A stretch of DNA of 64,000 nt, taken from assembly GCA_036768485.1 (NCBI GenBank), contig JAVLUZ010000154.1, positions 7,800,342-7,864,341 on the forward strand, read 5' to 3'. Both the position numbers and the translations under genes were made by a program. The notes beneath the pieces were generated by a model. The model made no database searches. It was given only the letters and a program-made list of their open reading frames with translations, and had not been told where the DNA came from. The stretch's first letter is position 1; each line of letters starts with the position of its first letter. Shown here piece by piece: positions 1-11,870 of the stretch. The stretch comes from Mermis nigrescens (lineage: Eukaryota > Nematoda > Enoplea > Mermithida > Mermithidae).

Positions 1-574
1 GAATGACGGATTAATAAGATAATTGATTACATTGAATTAAATTAAAGTAAATACATAACATTAATTACTTAAAAACCCTTTTTGATAATCCCAATTTAAG
101 GGTTAGCGAGCAACCCTTTGACACTTAATGCAAGTGGAGGAAGAAATTATTTTTTCGCTCAGAAGTTAGACAACATACGTAAAATCAAATTAGGTGTAAT
201 TTGTGATTACGAGACTGTAGATCATACATGGGCAGGACGTTAATTCCAAGGGGCTCTGGGTCCCAAAATTTTAAAAGGTCAAAAAAAGGGTCGAAAAAGT
301 GGTGATTGAGCAAAAACACAAATTTCGACGTTGGCATCGAAAAATCACGAAAAAAACCAGAAAAGTTTTAAAAATTTAATTCTAGGGTTTTTTGAATTTT
401 GTTTGAGTTCTTTCGAATTCTGGTGGTCCAGAGCCGGCAGACCAAGATCTAGTATCGCAAAATAGCTCATTTTGTGCAAAATTACTTGAGTATCTTCTCC
501 AAGTATTAGCCATTTCATTTGTACATAACAACGAGAGCACGATCATATACAGACAACGAGAGCACGATCATATA
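1..574. other. Intergenic DNA with a 25-bp tandem duplication
   Basis: No coding signal seen. A 25-bp sequence (starting ACAACGAGAGCACGATC) occurs twice in tandem at 528-552 and 553-577, immediately before the palindromic element that starts at 575. The stretch 240-430 resembles a strongly diverged copy of the CCCCC/GGCACC MITE family seen at 2242-2480 (shared block around TTGGCATCGAAAAA). Confidence 0.5.
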
Positions 575-1396
575 CAGGGTGTTTAAAAAACGAAACCCAT
601 ATCAGACCTTGTAAGTTCGAGACGACTCGACCTTGTAAGTTCGAAGCGACCCGCTCGAATTTGAATGCAATTTGTTTTCATGAATAGATAAAAGCCTTTA
701 TGAAGACGTTGCAAAGTTTCGTATTCGCAGCTTTATTTGTTCTTGTACAACGTGCATTTGGGTAAAAGTCGTTTTTTCATTAAATTAATGTGTCATAACA
801 AATGAATCCCGTGTTTGCGACGTTGTAGCTTTAGATCGAGTTATCACTTTAGAATACGGTCTGCTTAAATCAAAAGCTCATTTATCTAGCTAATTGCCTC
901 TAAAATCTCATTTTAGTTTGCAGGTTGGTTAAAGAGCTATTGAGATTTCGCCTAAGGTCTTCCCTCGGCCATTAAGCCAGCAATGACAAAATAACCAGCG
1001 AGTTGCTTGCGCTTGTGAATGACCTAAGGAATGACCTTTGGCGAAAGCCCAATAACTCTCGAACCAAGTAGCGAAATAGTACGAAAATTTACAGGCTAAC
1101 AGCTAGACAAACAGGCTTTTGAATAGAGCAGACCGTATTCGAAAAATGTTTACTCGATTAAAAGCTACAACGTTGCAAACACGTGATTTATTTCTAAACA
1201 CGCATTGTATTTAATGAAAAAAACGACTTTTACTCAATTGCGCGTTGTAGAAGAAAACAGCAAGCTACGGATACAAAACTTTGCAAGTTTCTCACGAAAG
1301 TTTTTTTCTATCGTTTAAAGCAATTTGCATTGAAATTGAGCGAGCTGTTGGAAAGCTGCGAGGTCGGATATGACTTTCGTTTTTTTAAACACCCTG
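575..1396. mobile_element. Palindromic MITE with mariner-like CAGGGTG ends
   Basis: The left end reads CAGGGTGTTTAAAAAACGAA and the right end is its near reverse complement (TTTCGTTTTTTTAAACACCCTG). Similarity continues inward almost to the centre near 985, so the whole 822 bp can fold on itself. Examples: GACGTTGTAGCTTTA near 820 pairs with TAAAAGCTACAACGTTG near 1160, and CAGACCGTATTC near 1130 pairs with GAATACGGTCTG near 850. TA precedes the left end, but the right flank is CA, so the TA target duplication expected of Tc1/mariner is not clean. There is no coding capacity. Assignment to the mariner group rests only on the terminal motif. Confidence 0.7.
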
Positions 1397-2232
1397 CAGA
1401 ATCGAATTTACACATTGTCATGCTTAACTCAAGTAATTCGATGAGTCCATAAAAAACGTAAAAGATTTTAGCGAAATAAAAGTAAATAATTGAGCAATTT
1501 TTAGCTAAAATATTCATAAATGGTCAAATTTTTCGATTGAATAAAGCAAAATAAGGCTTTCGTCGAAAGTATAAAAATTTCTTTTGTAATCTCTTAAAGC
1601 TAACGCGCTAACTGAATAATAGTCATAAGAGTTACTCGTACTTTTATTTCGTTTTCTTTCCAATCCCAAACCATAGGTTTCTTTTTAGCGCAAGTTTAAA
1701 AAATTTTTCATTCAGAAAAATCGAAATCGGTACTCAGTTTTTTGTTCATTGTCTCATGAAGCCACACATTTGAAAATATGGCGTCGCATTTAATTTTTTT
1801 GTCGATTATCAATAACATTCCTTGATTATTAACATTAATTGAGGGGCGTACCACAAGTACTTTCCATTTTAGTCATAAATTTTTATTTAAGCAAGATATC
1901 AATACACGGTTTTTTTCACATGATGTTACTACCCCACAAAGGCGTAGTTGGGGTCTGGGGTCTGGACCACAAACGTGCAGGGAGGGGATTTAAGGGTATA
2001 CCCCACAGAATTTGAGAAACCTTACACATATTAAGGATTTTCGGCAATTTTTGGTAATTTCACCCCCCCCCCCGCCAGAATTTTTTTTGCTGCTCAAGTA
2101 GGGTCTGGACTCGCAGAATCCGGTGGACTCGTAAAATCGATAGACCCCGAGAAATTAATTTTTGGTGCTATTTCTGGAAAATTTCCCCATCGGAACCCCC
2201 TCCCTCAGAATTTCATTTCTACCCATGTCTGA
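1397..2232. other. Intergenic, no gene seen
   Basis: AT-rich DNA without convincing coding frames. The part 1930-2170 contains G- and C-run tracts (GGGGTCTGGGGTCTGGACC, CACCCCCCCCCCGCC) of the kind found at the edges of the local MITE families, so it may be a decayed copy. Confidence 0.4.
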
Positions 2233-2490
2233 TTACTACCATAGTTGGGCGGCACCAAAGTTCTGGGGGGTGCAAGATATTTTCAAAGGTCAACAAAATG
2301 ATCTTAAAAATGGTGGTATGGCGAAAAAACACTATTTTTCAACGTTTCTCATTCAGCACTATCCATTGGCATCAAAATATTGCGGGAAAAAAACGAAAAA
2401 TATTTCAAAAATAGAATTCTGGGGGTATTTTGGTTTCTGTGGGGGTGCATACCCCCATAACATCCCACCCCCAGGTATGGTTACTACCAT
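2233..2490 (+). mobile_element. MITE, family A, with flanking direct repeat
   Basis: One copy of a roughly 240-bp non-coding family recognised by GGCACCAAA...CTGGGGG at one end, an internal CATTGGCATC block after a GGTGGTATGGCG block, and GGGTGCATACCCCC near the other end. This copy is bracketed by TTACTACCAT at 2233-2242 and 2481-2490, a direct repeat consistent with a target duplication of 8-10 bp. Other copies: 12480-12985 (two, head to head), 23485-23760, 45436-45688, 46490-46752 and 57231-57468. The short open frames across it are unrelated between copies, so it is non-coding. Confidence 0.75.
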
Positions 2491-2837
2491 TTGTCTACAT
2501 GCTGGTCCGTATCCCTTTTTATCGCGTTTTTCTTTTTGAAGAAAATATCTTAAATTCAACCTCACTCTGAAAATTTTGAAAAAATTGCAATGGATGCAAC
2601 ATCATATTTTTCAAATGAGGAAGTCAATTTAACGATTGCAATAACCCAATAGGACGACGCTCTTATTGGATAGGCTTTAATTCCTGTAACATGCGTCTGT
2701 AGCAAAGCTATTTTTGGCCAAACAAACGCAAAATCGGTGGACGCCCTCATTATTCTTTTTTAGGCTAAATTCCAAGCCCAAACGTTTTAATCAGCTCTTG
2801 AGCATTGACCGTTTGCTTAATCAAAAATATAGGTAGG

Positions 2838-3040
2838 CAGGGGCGTATGCAGGATTTTTTAAGGGATTGGACCGAAATTGGCGACCCTATATTTCGGGAT
2901 ATGTTCGCTAGGGCACCAAATAAAGTGCATTTTCTGACGTTTCCGAACATGCTCTATCCGTCAAGCTCATAAAATTCGAACGGTTAAAAAAATTTTTTTC
3001 CTAATTAATTATGAAAGATGACGTTTTTTGGCTACGCCTG
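2838..3040. mobile_element. Possible hAT-type MITE
   Basis: The left end CAGGGGCGTATGCAGGATTT and right end TTGGCTACGCCTG form an imperfect terminal inverted repeat of the CAGGGGCGTAGCC type common in hAT non-autonomous elements. The unit is 203 bp. I see no matching 8-bp target duplication, so the boundaries are uncertain. Confidence 0.4.
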
Positions 3041-5379
3041 GGCCTAAATTAACATAAGTAATGATTTAACAGACCGAAGCACCGAAAATTTCGAGATTTC
3101 TCGATAAGAAGATACCAATTTTCATTGATTTCCGTGCATTAGTTTATTTTTCCGACATTATTCTTGAGCCAAGGGTAAGGAGGCGCCCCGCCCTTCCCAG
3201 TGTACGACCATGTAGGTAAGTGTTCGAAAATGAAGTAAAAAACGGACAAAGAAAATAAGAAAATTGTAAGTTCAGCGATGTAGACTAATGTTAGTAACAT
3301 CTTGTGAAAAAAGTCGTACTTTGATATATTGCTTGAAGACTAAAACAAAAAATGGAAAGAATAATTCGTATGCCCGTCGTAGGTATCCTTATTCGATCAA
3401 AAATAATTTTAATTTGATTGTGCGAGAATGCAGCGCATTTTTTCTGAATTTAGATGCCGTTCTGTTAATTTCGGCCAATTAGCCGGTCAGAATATTTGCG
3501 AGTTGCTGAGCATTCAATTTGCCAGAGGGACTGGAAGCGTATTGGAAACTTGGGTAACCAACTCTCCAACGGGATGGACGTTTTCGATGTTATAGGATTG
3601 CATGTTATTGCCAGCGATTATTGACGGACTGTGCGCGCATATGAGCGTCTGAGAATTTTTCGGGAACTTCTTTTGTACGGCTTCCATGTTTTTTGAAAAT
3701 GCGTTTGCAAAAACGTCTTCCTATAAAAATTTCTAGGGTTGAACACATTTTCTTTAATACATAAATATGTTTTATGCATTTTTTTACATTTTTCTACTCT
3801 TTTCATAAAAATTCCATTTTTTAAATTTTTTCTCTCTCATGATAGATATTAAAAGTTCGGAGATAAAACTGGCTTCGCTTCTCACTTTTCGGTGACAGTT
3901 GTTTGCGCAACGTATATTTTAATGCTGTCTTGTGTTAACGAATTCACGGATTTTTGTATTCTGGAGCCGCCCGTTGCGTCATCTATCTCACCAGCGCAAA
4001 AAATGGCGTCTGTAAATGTTGAACGTACCCACTTATTAAATTTAATTTGGCGATTACCAACCTAGGCTTATTTATCTAAGCGCTGGTCTGGTTTCAATGA
4101 CACTGGACGTCAAGAGTCAACCAAATGACCCTGAGCCTCTTCGGCCTGACCCGATTTTTGTCTGTCGGGTCAGGCAGCTACGCCTAGATTCCTAAGTCTT
4201 CTTACTTAACCTAAGCCCAATAAATACAAACGCAATAGATCTACTTCAAGATCTCCGACCTAACCTCTGAACCGACTTTTCCAAACTAAAGAAGGTCAAT
4301 ATTTACACGAGCTTCAACAGGACTGGTGCTTAAGAGCACACAAGAGAAATATAATTTAGAGTCCAAACAACAGAGTGCTCTAGTCAGACAGCCACCTCTT
4401 ATCATAACTGAAACTTATTTTGGCATATTTTTGTAATAGAGTAATTTAATAAGTTTTTTTCCAACAGAATAATTACCAAATTGAACGCACCCTTGTCTCA
4501 ACCGATTTTCGATTTTTTATTAATGCGAGTGGATCATAAACAAATCCACTCGCGGATGGTGCATGAAGTCATAAAGCCACAAAATACGCATGTGATAAAA
4601 GCAATGGTGAAAAAAATTTCAGAAATAAATTTGAAAATTTTTACTCTATTCCATATCAATATACAGCAAATTTCTCACTTATACTAATTTCTCATCTTTT
4701 CATCGACGAATTCTTTCTTGTTTAAAAAGCTGCTTTTCTTAGTGTAGGAGGACATGTATTGAAGGTCTGTGCATGTAAAAATACCTATGATAAAGCAATT
4801 AGAAACCCTAATGTTTTAAGAATAATTCGGTAGGTTGCTTAAAATAAAGTGGAAGAAGCAGGTAATAAAAGGCCGCCAAGAATCAAATCAGTCGTCTCTT
4901 GGATGGTACATATCTTGGTCGCATGCAGCCACGTGCATAATAAATTTTCTTGCTGTAAGCAAATTGAAAAAATTCGAGTCAACCATACGAGTTCTTGGAG
5001 GGGAGGGGGTTTCGGGCCGCCTCCAGAATGGCAACTGACCCCCGCAAAATGGCTGCGAACCCCCAGAATAATTGATTTTCTGTAGAATGTTGTTAAAAGT
5101 TGTAAAAAGTGTGCCTTTTTAAAGCTTTTGAGTCCATAATTTTCGGCGTTTCGCGCCGTACACAAATTAATCTTTACCATGTTTTGTTCAATTCACTCAA
5201 TTTTCTCACATTTTTTCGAAATTTTTTTAACGTTTTAATGTTCTAGAACGTCAAAAAAAAGTGTTTTAGACGTGTAACTATCGTTTTTTAGCCCAAAAGG
5301 TCATTTTAAAAAAACTTTTTGGGCCTGACTCTCCCTCCCGTCATGGTCGCGGATACAAACCGCACTTGGTTGGAATTCT
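3041..5379. other. Intergenic, mostly unique sequence
   Basis: No gene is supported. Short frames at 3288-3482, 4481-4687 and 4839-5180 lack domain patterns and splice context. A G-run segment at 4995-5075 (GGAGGGGAGGGGG, CCCCCGCAAAATGG) resembles the tips of the local MITEs. The part 4080-4300 is slightly richer in G+C with repeated CCTGAGCC/CCTGACCC phrases, of unknown meaning. Confidence 0.4.
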
Positions 5380-6394
5380 GTACACTCAATACTGAGTTAT
5401 TCTGGAGGTGTAAAGTACTAGCACTTTGGTGAAAAAATGTTTTTGCAATTTTCTGTCTGCTAAGTTCTCCGGTTATGAATTGGTATCTCCGGCTTAATGT
5501 AAACAGTAAGTAACGTCAAAAAGGTTAGAGCTCACAGTTTGATGAGTTTTTTAAATCCAATATAGAGTTAGACCTGGAGGTGTAAAGTTCTAATTCTGGT
5601 TGAAGAACACCTTTTTCCCGTCTGGTTTGCACGTCATATTATTGCATTATGAATTGGGGCATGATCGTAATTACTTAATTATGAGCATGCTTTACGCTTG
5701 AGGGTCACACATTTTACCAAGCGAATTAGTTTGCACCCAATAAAGGTGTAAAGTAGTTTACACTAAAGGCTTATATTGCTTCTAGAGTGTTGTGGAGGGT
5801 CAATTTCTTGTAAAATTTTATTCGGAAGATCAGGAATAGAAATAGGATTTTATGCATCCTTTACACCAATTGCTTGTGTAAAGTTTACACTGAAAATTAA
5901 GATCAACTACAGAACATTGCCGAAGGTCGAGTTTTTGTAAAAATGTGTTCCGGAACATAAGGATTCCTGCCTACTCTAGAGGATTGCGGAGTTGACTGCA
6001 ATTTTCTTTCCACCACCAAGTTGTATAAACATTACACTTCAGGTTAACATTATATTCAGGAGGCTGTAGGTTGTACAAGCTAAGTTTCCTACGAATTGTT
6101 CTCCGTAAAACCAGGATTACGAATCTAACTTTGTTTTTTGTGATTCAATGGCTGTGTAAACTTTGAACTGAACAATAATTTTTATTTCTAAACGTCGAAG
6201 GTAACTATTTAAAAAAGTGTGCTATCCAACATCATGATTACGACTTGGAAAAGAAGTCTTGTTTGCAAAGTAGATGTTGATATGAATGAACAATCTTGTT
6301 TCCTGTTTTCTTCAAGTCTTATATTTCATTCGGCAAGTTACCTACGAGTTTATTCAGCTGTTAACTCGAATCATTCTTATTAAAACTTGAGTAT
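5380..6394 (+). repeat. TGTAAA-type repeat, diverged copy 1
   Basis: Contains repeated GGTGTAAAGT, TGTGTAAAGTTTACACT and related dyads at roughly 100-200 bp intervals (near 5408, 5580, 5750, 5875, 6030). They are embedded in the same surroundings as the better copies at 15480-16950 and 61000-63256 (for example 'attgcggagttgac' and 'gaattacgaatct' phrases). It is followed, as in the other copies, by a CTAGCAAAG-type sequence (here ATTAGCAATG at 6395). Non-coding. Confidence 0.65.
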
Positions 6395-6580
6395 TAGCAA
6401 TGAAAAATGCTCCGGTGAAACAAAAAGGATAAATATACTTGGAATAGCGGATTATTAAGGACATGAAAGGAGGGTTTAGGAAAAAGTCACCTACGCGAGC
6501 ATAAAAATCATAAGAATCTGCTAAATGTCAGACTTTCTCTAAGCAATAAAAAAATCGAAGTATATTATGCGGCCTCAAAA
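6395..6580 (+). mobile_element. CTAGCAAAG foldback arm, solitary diverged copy
   Basis: Resembles the roughly 190-bp inverted-repeat arm seen at 16955, 34524, 52857 and 63257: TAGCAATGAAAAATGCTCCG, then ATATACTTGGAATAG, then AGACTTTCTCTAAGCAA and ATCGAAGTATATTATGCGGC. No opposite arm was found downstream before the 7219 element, so this is one arm only. Confidence 0.65.
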
Positions 6581-7218
6581 AAAGGTGTCCTCTCGAAAAA
6601 TTTCTCACTGATACGGCGAAGAGCGTAGAAGGAAACTTTGACCTGTGCTAAATAGCCGCTTTAGTTGGACGACGATTTTCATGACAACAAATGTATATTC
6701 AATATTCACTTGAAAGCCTCAATAGATGAATTATGACTTTTGGATCACGCATTATGGCTCTTCAGTTACACTTGTTATGCTATCGTGATGAGATAACGTA
6801 GGCACATTTTCTCCTACTTTGGCATTCTACATATTTCAGCTGCTTTGGCCTGCACATATACTGTAGTTTCATAATATAGTATAATCTGTTTTACTTTTTA
6901 TAAAAACCCAGTAAATTGCGATTATTTGTTGTTCATATTTTTTTAGTAATATCAATGGATCAAAATTTATCAGCATGAATGCAAGAAATTTTTCAGTTTG
7001 TGTGAAAACAGCATCAACTTTTATAGTTTTCGCTTTACTCGCTACAATAACTGTCAAACACGTCAACCTTTGTACACTTTCATTTTAAGTATGTTTTGAG
7101 TGTTTTGATAGATTACGTGTCTGAGTAACACATTCGCTCACTTTTTAGGCCAAAACAGTTTTGACGGGCTTTCCAAAAATAGCTTACGACTACAAAAGAT
7201 TTTAGCAGTGCGGAAGAT
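6581..7218. other. Intergenic, no gene seen
   Basis: AT-rich sequence linking the foldback arm to the large palindrome. The minus-strand frame at 6869-7066 has no recognisable pattern. Confidence 0.35.
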
Positions 7219-7619
7219 TAAGAGTCGTCTGTAAGAATCACCTTGCTGTAATAGTGACTTACGTAAGCAAAAAAATAATTTTTCTTTGTTTTAACATATA
7301 TTACACAACTTTTTACGCTGATTCCGAATCTGAAAATCGTTTTACACAAAAAAGACTTTTTGCTGACTTATAGGGGTGTAAAGTGTGAAAAATCGGAATA
7401 TGTGCCGAATTTCATATGTTGATTAATATTTTTCAGAATAATTAACATTTTTCAATGCAATTTTTTTACAGAAGATTAAATGGGCTTTACAAAAAGTATA
7501 AAAAGTATGTTTACCGGATCATCCCACGGGAATCAGCAGTCAATAAAAGTCAAAAATATGAATTTTTTGCACTTGCATTATTTTTACTTTTTAGCCATAA
7601 GTCCAGAGTGGTCGTACAG

Positions 7620-8560
7620 AATCGAACCCTATTTCACTCACAATATGTGCCACCTATGTACCCGTTCTGTGCAAAAAATATAGGATATGTGATGCATAGT
7701 TATTGACCACTTTTGACAAACGTGAAATTAACTCATGTGTTTCAAATTTCAAAAATGATACATTTGATGCTATAAAAAATTTAACGTTTCGATCTATAAC
7801 ACCAAGATTGTACAAGATTGTGCGACTGCATTATACCACAGCTTGTACTATCTATGTGCCTAAGTGCTTGCCAAAGATCATGCGTATACCTTAACTGGTT
7901 GTTGACCATTTCTGATAAACGGTAATTGAACTCAATTGGTCAAAGTCGAAAAACTCATACATGTGTGGTACACATAACGTTCCTTTCGGAACTGTAATTC
8001 GGAAAATAAAACTCATCTTGTGGCCACATTACACCACAATTTGCACTATCTATTTGCATAATTATATGCGAAAATCCATCCATATATGTTTGATATTTAT
8101 TGACCATTTGTGGACAACGTTAACTCAGCTCCATTGGTCAAAATCAAAATGTCACACATTGGTGCTTCAAAAAATTTTCTTCGGCTCTGTAACTCAAGAA
8201 GTAGGACACATCTTTTAACCGCATTACACCACAGTCTCTACCATATATGTCCCTAATTGTACACAAAAAACAATCTGCATATGTTACGTACTTATCTATC
8301 AGCCATATTTCACAAGTGTGAACTTAACCTAATTGGTCAAAGTGAAAAATGCATGCTTTTGTTTCAAATAATTTTATTTTCTATTTCTAACGAGAAGTAA
8401 AATCTATCTGGTGACCATAGTACGCCACGGTTCGCACTATCTATTTGCCTAATTGCATGCAAAAAATTCATACATATATGTTGGATTATATTTATTTATT
8501 ATTTTTACCTGTAGAAAATCTTAAAGGAATATAATTTATATCGTCAAAATTCAATTGTCA
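7620..8560 (+). repeat. About 198-bp tandem repeat, left arm
   Basis: Equivalent points recur at 7704, 7904, 8101, 8299 and about 8499 (GACCA-TTT-TG-AAACG...AATTGGTCAAA). Each unit also carries a GCACTATCTATTTGCCTAATT-like stretch and a TATATGTT segment. Units are clearly diverged from one another, while the matching unit in the opposite arm is much closer, which suggests the arms were copied or converted as a whole after the tandem array formed. Confidence 0.75.
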
Positions 8561-8734
8561 AAACATTCTGAATGAATCAATGTGTCTTCAACGTCATCTG
8601 CCTCATCATCTAGATTTGGGTCTGGTTGGAAAAAATCTTCTAAGCAGCCATCTTCATCAGTTTGTTGGGACAATTGCTTCTTTTTCAGTGCTTCCCGCGA
8701 CCAAAATCCTGCAATTTGCTGCCATGATAAAAAA

Positions 8735-9200
8735 TCAGATTGCTTGAATTGGGGGCAATCTTCGCATTTCAGTTGCAGTCTCCTTGGATCGCACTTTCTT
8801 CGAGTTTTCAGTGAATGCTTTACAAGATCTTTTTTGCCTTAAAGCCCAGCCAATTGGTAATCTTTGGATTGAATCATCATCTGCAAACATCTCCCAGAAT
8901 TGCTGCAAAACTTCATTTAGACTTGGAAGCTGAGGCATTAGCTGCCGATTTTCTATTTGTTTCTTGTACGTTGTAATAGCTGCATCACGCAATGTCAGTC
9001 GCTCAGGTTGAAACTGGTGATTTGCTAACTCCATGTGATTTTCAAGGGATCGATGTCTTTGAAATGCAACCAGGAAGAGTACAAGTAAACAGTTGCAAAG
9101 ATCTTGCTGAGCTGTCTTCTTCTGGTAAAATTGGCACAAATGTTGCTGTTGACTGGTCCCTTGTCATGGGCTCTTCTAGGATGGGTTGCCAGATAGTCCT
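8735..9200 (-). pseudogene. C2H2 zinc-finger gene relic in foldback centre
   Basis: On the minus strand a segment carries the second half of a classical C2H2 finger (FQRHRSLENHMELANH), followed by HQFQPERLTLRDAA, then a GWALRQKRS segment. The first half of the finger (FTCTLPGC, a Cx4C knuckle) is in a different frame just upstream, so there is a frameshift inside the finger. Another frame break lies after GWALRQKRSCKAFTEN, because the expected continuation (LKCEDCPQFKQS, FLSWQQIA-FWSREA) is again in another frame. From memory, this order (finger, HxxxERE/ERL helix, GWAL-R segment, FLxxQQIxxFxSR segment) matches an uncharacterised zinc-finger family frequent in cnidarians and some other invertebrates. 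The function of that family is unknown to me. It looks like a captured and decayed gene fragment. Confidence 0.55.
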
Positions 9201-9310
9201 GGGATCAATTTCTCCTGGCTGTTTTCCTTGATGTATGATTCTCTTGACATTAAATGATGATGTTCCTTCTTTTTCAAACCACGAGCCAATAGTTGCTTAA
9301 AAAATTTGAT

Positions 9311-9526
9311 GATGGGATTAAGACTCGAAAAAGTGCGATTCAAGGGAGACTGCAACTGAAATGCGAAGATTGCCCCCAATTCAAGCAATCTGAGTTTTTA
9401 TCATGGCAGCAAATTGCAGAATTTTGGTCACGGGAAGCACGAAAAAGAGAAGCAATTGTCTCAACTGAAACTGATGAAGATGACTGCTTAGAAGATTTTT
9501 TTCCAACCAGACCAAAATCAAGATGA
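9311..9526 (+). pseudogene. Second, truncated copy of the zinc-finger gene C-terminus
   Basis: This plus-strand frame is the mirror copy, in the right arm, of the end of the gene at 8735-9200. It reads KCEDCPQFKQSEFLSWQQIA, then FWSREARKREAIVSTETDED and an acidic end CLEDFFPTRPKSR. Only the part inside the inverted arm is duplicated; the finger and the GWAL segment are single-copy in the spacer. The arm boundary therefore cuts the gene, consistent with inversion-duplication of one flank. It is an open frame of about 70 codons with no start of its own. Confidence 0.55.
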
Positions 9527-9559
9527 TGGGGCAGATGACGTTGAAGACACATCGATTCA

Positions 9560-10510
9560 TCCAGAATCTTTTGACAATTGAATTTTGACGATATAAATTA
9601 TATTCCTTTATGTTGGGATTTTCTACAGGTGAAAATAATAAATAAATATAATCCAATATATAAATGTATGAATTTTTTGCATGCAATCAGGCAAATAGAC
9701 TGTGCGAACTGTGGCGTAGTATGGTCACCAGATAGATTTTACTTCTCGTCAGAAATAGAAAATAAAATTATTTGAAACAAAAGCATGCATTTTTTCACAT
9801 TGACCAATTAGGTTAAGTTCACACTTGTGAAATATGGCTGATAGATAGTACGTAACACATGCAGATTATTTTTTGTGTACAATTAGGGACATATATGTTA
9901 GAGACTGTGGTGTAATGCGGTTAAAAGATTTGTCCTAATTCTTGAGTTACAGAGCCGGAAGAAAAATTTTTTAAGCACCAATGTGTGACTTTTTGATTTT
10001 GACCAATGGAGCTAAGTTTACGTTGTCCACAAATGGTCGATAAATATCAAACATATATGGATGGATTTTTGCATGTAATTATTCAAATAGATAGTGCGAA
10101 TTGTGGTGTAATGTGGCTACAAGATGAATTTTATTTTCCGAATTACAGCTCCAAATGGAAAGTTATTTGTACCACACATGAATGATTTTTTGACTTTGAC
10201 CAATTGAGTTCAATTACCGTTTGTCAGAAATAGTCAACAACCACATAAGGTATACGCATGATCTTTTGCAAGCACTTAGGCACATAGATGGTACAAGCTG
10301 TGGTATAATGCAGTTGCACAATGTTTCACAATTCTGGAGTTATAGATCGAAACGTTAAATTTTTTATAGCACAAATGTATCATTTTTGAAATTTTAAGAC
10401 ATGAGTTAATTTCACGTTTGTCAAAAGTGGTCAATAACTATCCATCACATATCCTACATTTTTTGCACAGAAACGGGTACATAGGTGGCACATATTGTGG
10501 TGAAATAAAG
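9560..10510 (-). repeat. About 198-bp tandem repeat, right arm
   Basis: Reverse-complement counterpart of 7620-8560, again about five units. Points such as TTTGACCAATTGAG (near 10195), TTTGACCAATGGAGC (near 9998) and TTGACCAATTAGG (near 9802) are spaced about 197 bp. Confidence 0.75.
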
Positions 10511-11021
10511 TTCGATTCTGTATGACCACTCTGGACTTATGGCTAAAAAGTAAAAATGTTGCAAGTGCGAAAATTCATATTTTTGACTTTTATTGACTGC
10601 TGTATCCCGTGGGATGATCCGGTAAATAAACTTTTTATACTTTTTGTAGAGCCTATTTGATCTTCTGTAATTTAAAAAAACTGCATTGAAAAATGTTAAT
10701 TATTCTGGAAAATATTATTCAACATATGAAATTCGGCACATATTCCGATTTTTCACACTTTACACCCCTGTAAGTCAGCAAAAAATCATTTTTGTGTAAA
10801 ACGGTTTTCAGATTCGGAATTAGCGTAAAAATTTGTGTAATATATGTTAAAATTAAGAAAAATTATTTTTTTACTTACGTAAGGTTAAGGTGGTCCTTAC
10901 AGAAACTGACTCTTAAAAGGTTGAACATCAGTAAGAAGAACGTTCAGCTACTTTGAAAAATGAAAAGCGTTAAAAAGTATACATAAATCACTCTTGTGTC
11001 ACATGTATACGCAAGTATATT

Positions 11022-11047
11022 ATTGGTACGCACTAACGCGCTATCTA
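11022..11047. other. Diverged terminal hairpin motif of the TGTAAA family
   Basis: CAAGTATATTATTGGTACGC followed by ACTAACGCGCTATCTATGA resembles the hairpin at 40206-40231 (AAGTATATTATAGGTAGCGC...GCGCTACCTATGA) and the one at 60849. It lies about 100 bp beyond the right arm of the 7219-10917 foldback and probably marks the edge of a larger composite element starting near 5380. Confidence 0.5.
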
Positions 11048-11870
11048 TGATTGTTTACATTCCTATAAACATGCAATATAGTAGAAACATGTATCTACTC
11101 CACCAGAGAAACGAACGAGCATGTTGTCATTGTACAGAAGTTCCAAAAAGATAAGATCTGAGACCTACATATAACTAACATATGCAAGGGCTATTACCGA
11201 TTTGTTGTAACAAAGGATAGTAAATATATAATTGCAGATTAATTTCTATTTGTCTTAGTTGGACTCAATTATTGACTTAATATCCTAACGTTTTGACTTT
11301 AATTATTATGCAATGAATTTTGAAATAAGTTTAATTTATAGATCGTAAGTGTGTATTAATTAGCATTCTAAGATAATATTCGGAAAGTGATCATCCGTGT
11401 AAAATATGATAGGTACAATATTTAAAAATGGGCGTTACACGTGTTAGATTCAATGACAATTAAGTGGGATCGAGATAGTGTTGGCAAAACGTTACCGAGA
11501 ACGGAAGAAGGAATGATCATTCTTGTTCCCATTATCATTAACAAAACGAGAACGATAAAGTTTTCAGAACAATTTGATTTACCGTTAACAGAATTATTAA
11601 TGAACATCTTTAACGAGAACGGGAAAAATAAAGTCATCGGAACGGATTCATTTATCGTTAATGGGACGATAATTAATCATCGTTAACGAGAACAAGAACA
11701 AAAATGTTTCAGGAACGCTATTAATTATCGTTAACGGAACAATAATTGACGAGAGAATTCCTCAGGACGGTCTTGATTATCGTTCCAAATGATCTTTAAG
11801 TAAGAAGTTCTAGTAGTCTTGGGTAAGGCCGTTTTGTCCACCCAGCTTGCACCAAACCTAGACGTGGGGT

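Larger units (their letters stand above)
7219..10917. mobile_element. Large foldback element with tandem-repeat arms
   Basis: Two arms of about 1.59 kb are near-perfect reverse complements: 7219-8805 (from AAGAGTCGTCTGTAAGAATC) and 9310-10917 (ending GTCCTTACAGAAACTGACTC), separated by about 500 bp. Landmarks pair across the centre: AATCGGAATATGTGCCGAAT near 7390 with ATTCGGCACATATTCCGATT near 10733, and GGGGGCAATCTTCGCATTTC near 8751 with its complement near 9357. Each arm holds about five copies of a 198-bp tandem unit. The spacer and inner arm tips carry a broken C2H2 zinc-finger gene. Long inverted arms built of tandem repeats around a short centre are the layout known from Drosophila Foldback elements. 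I see no transposase and no clear target duplication, so the class assignment is by architecture only. Confidence 0.75.
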
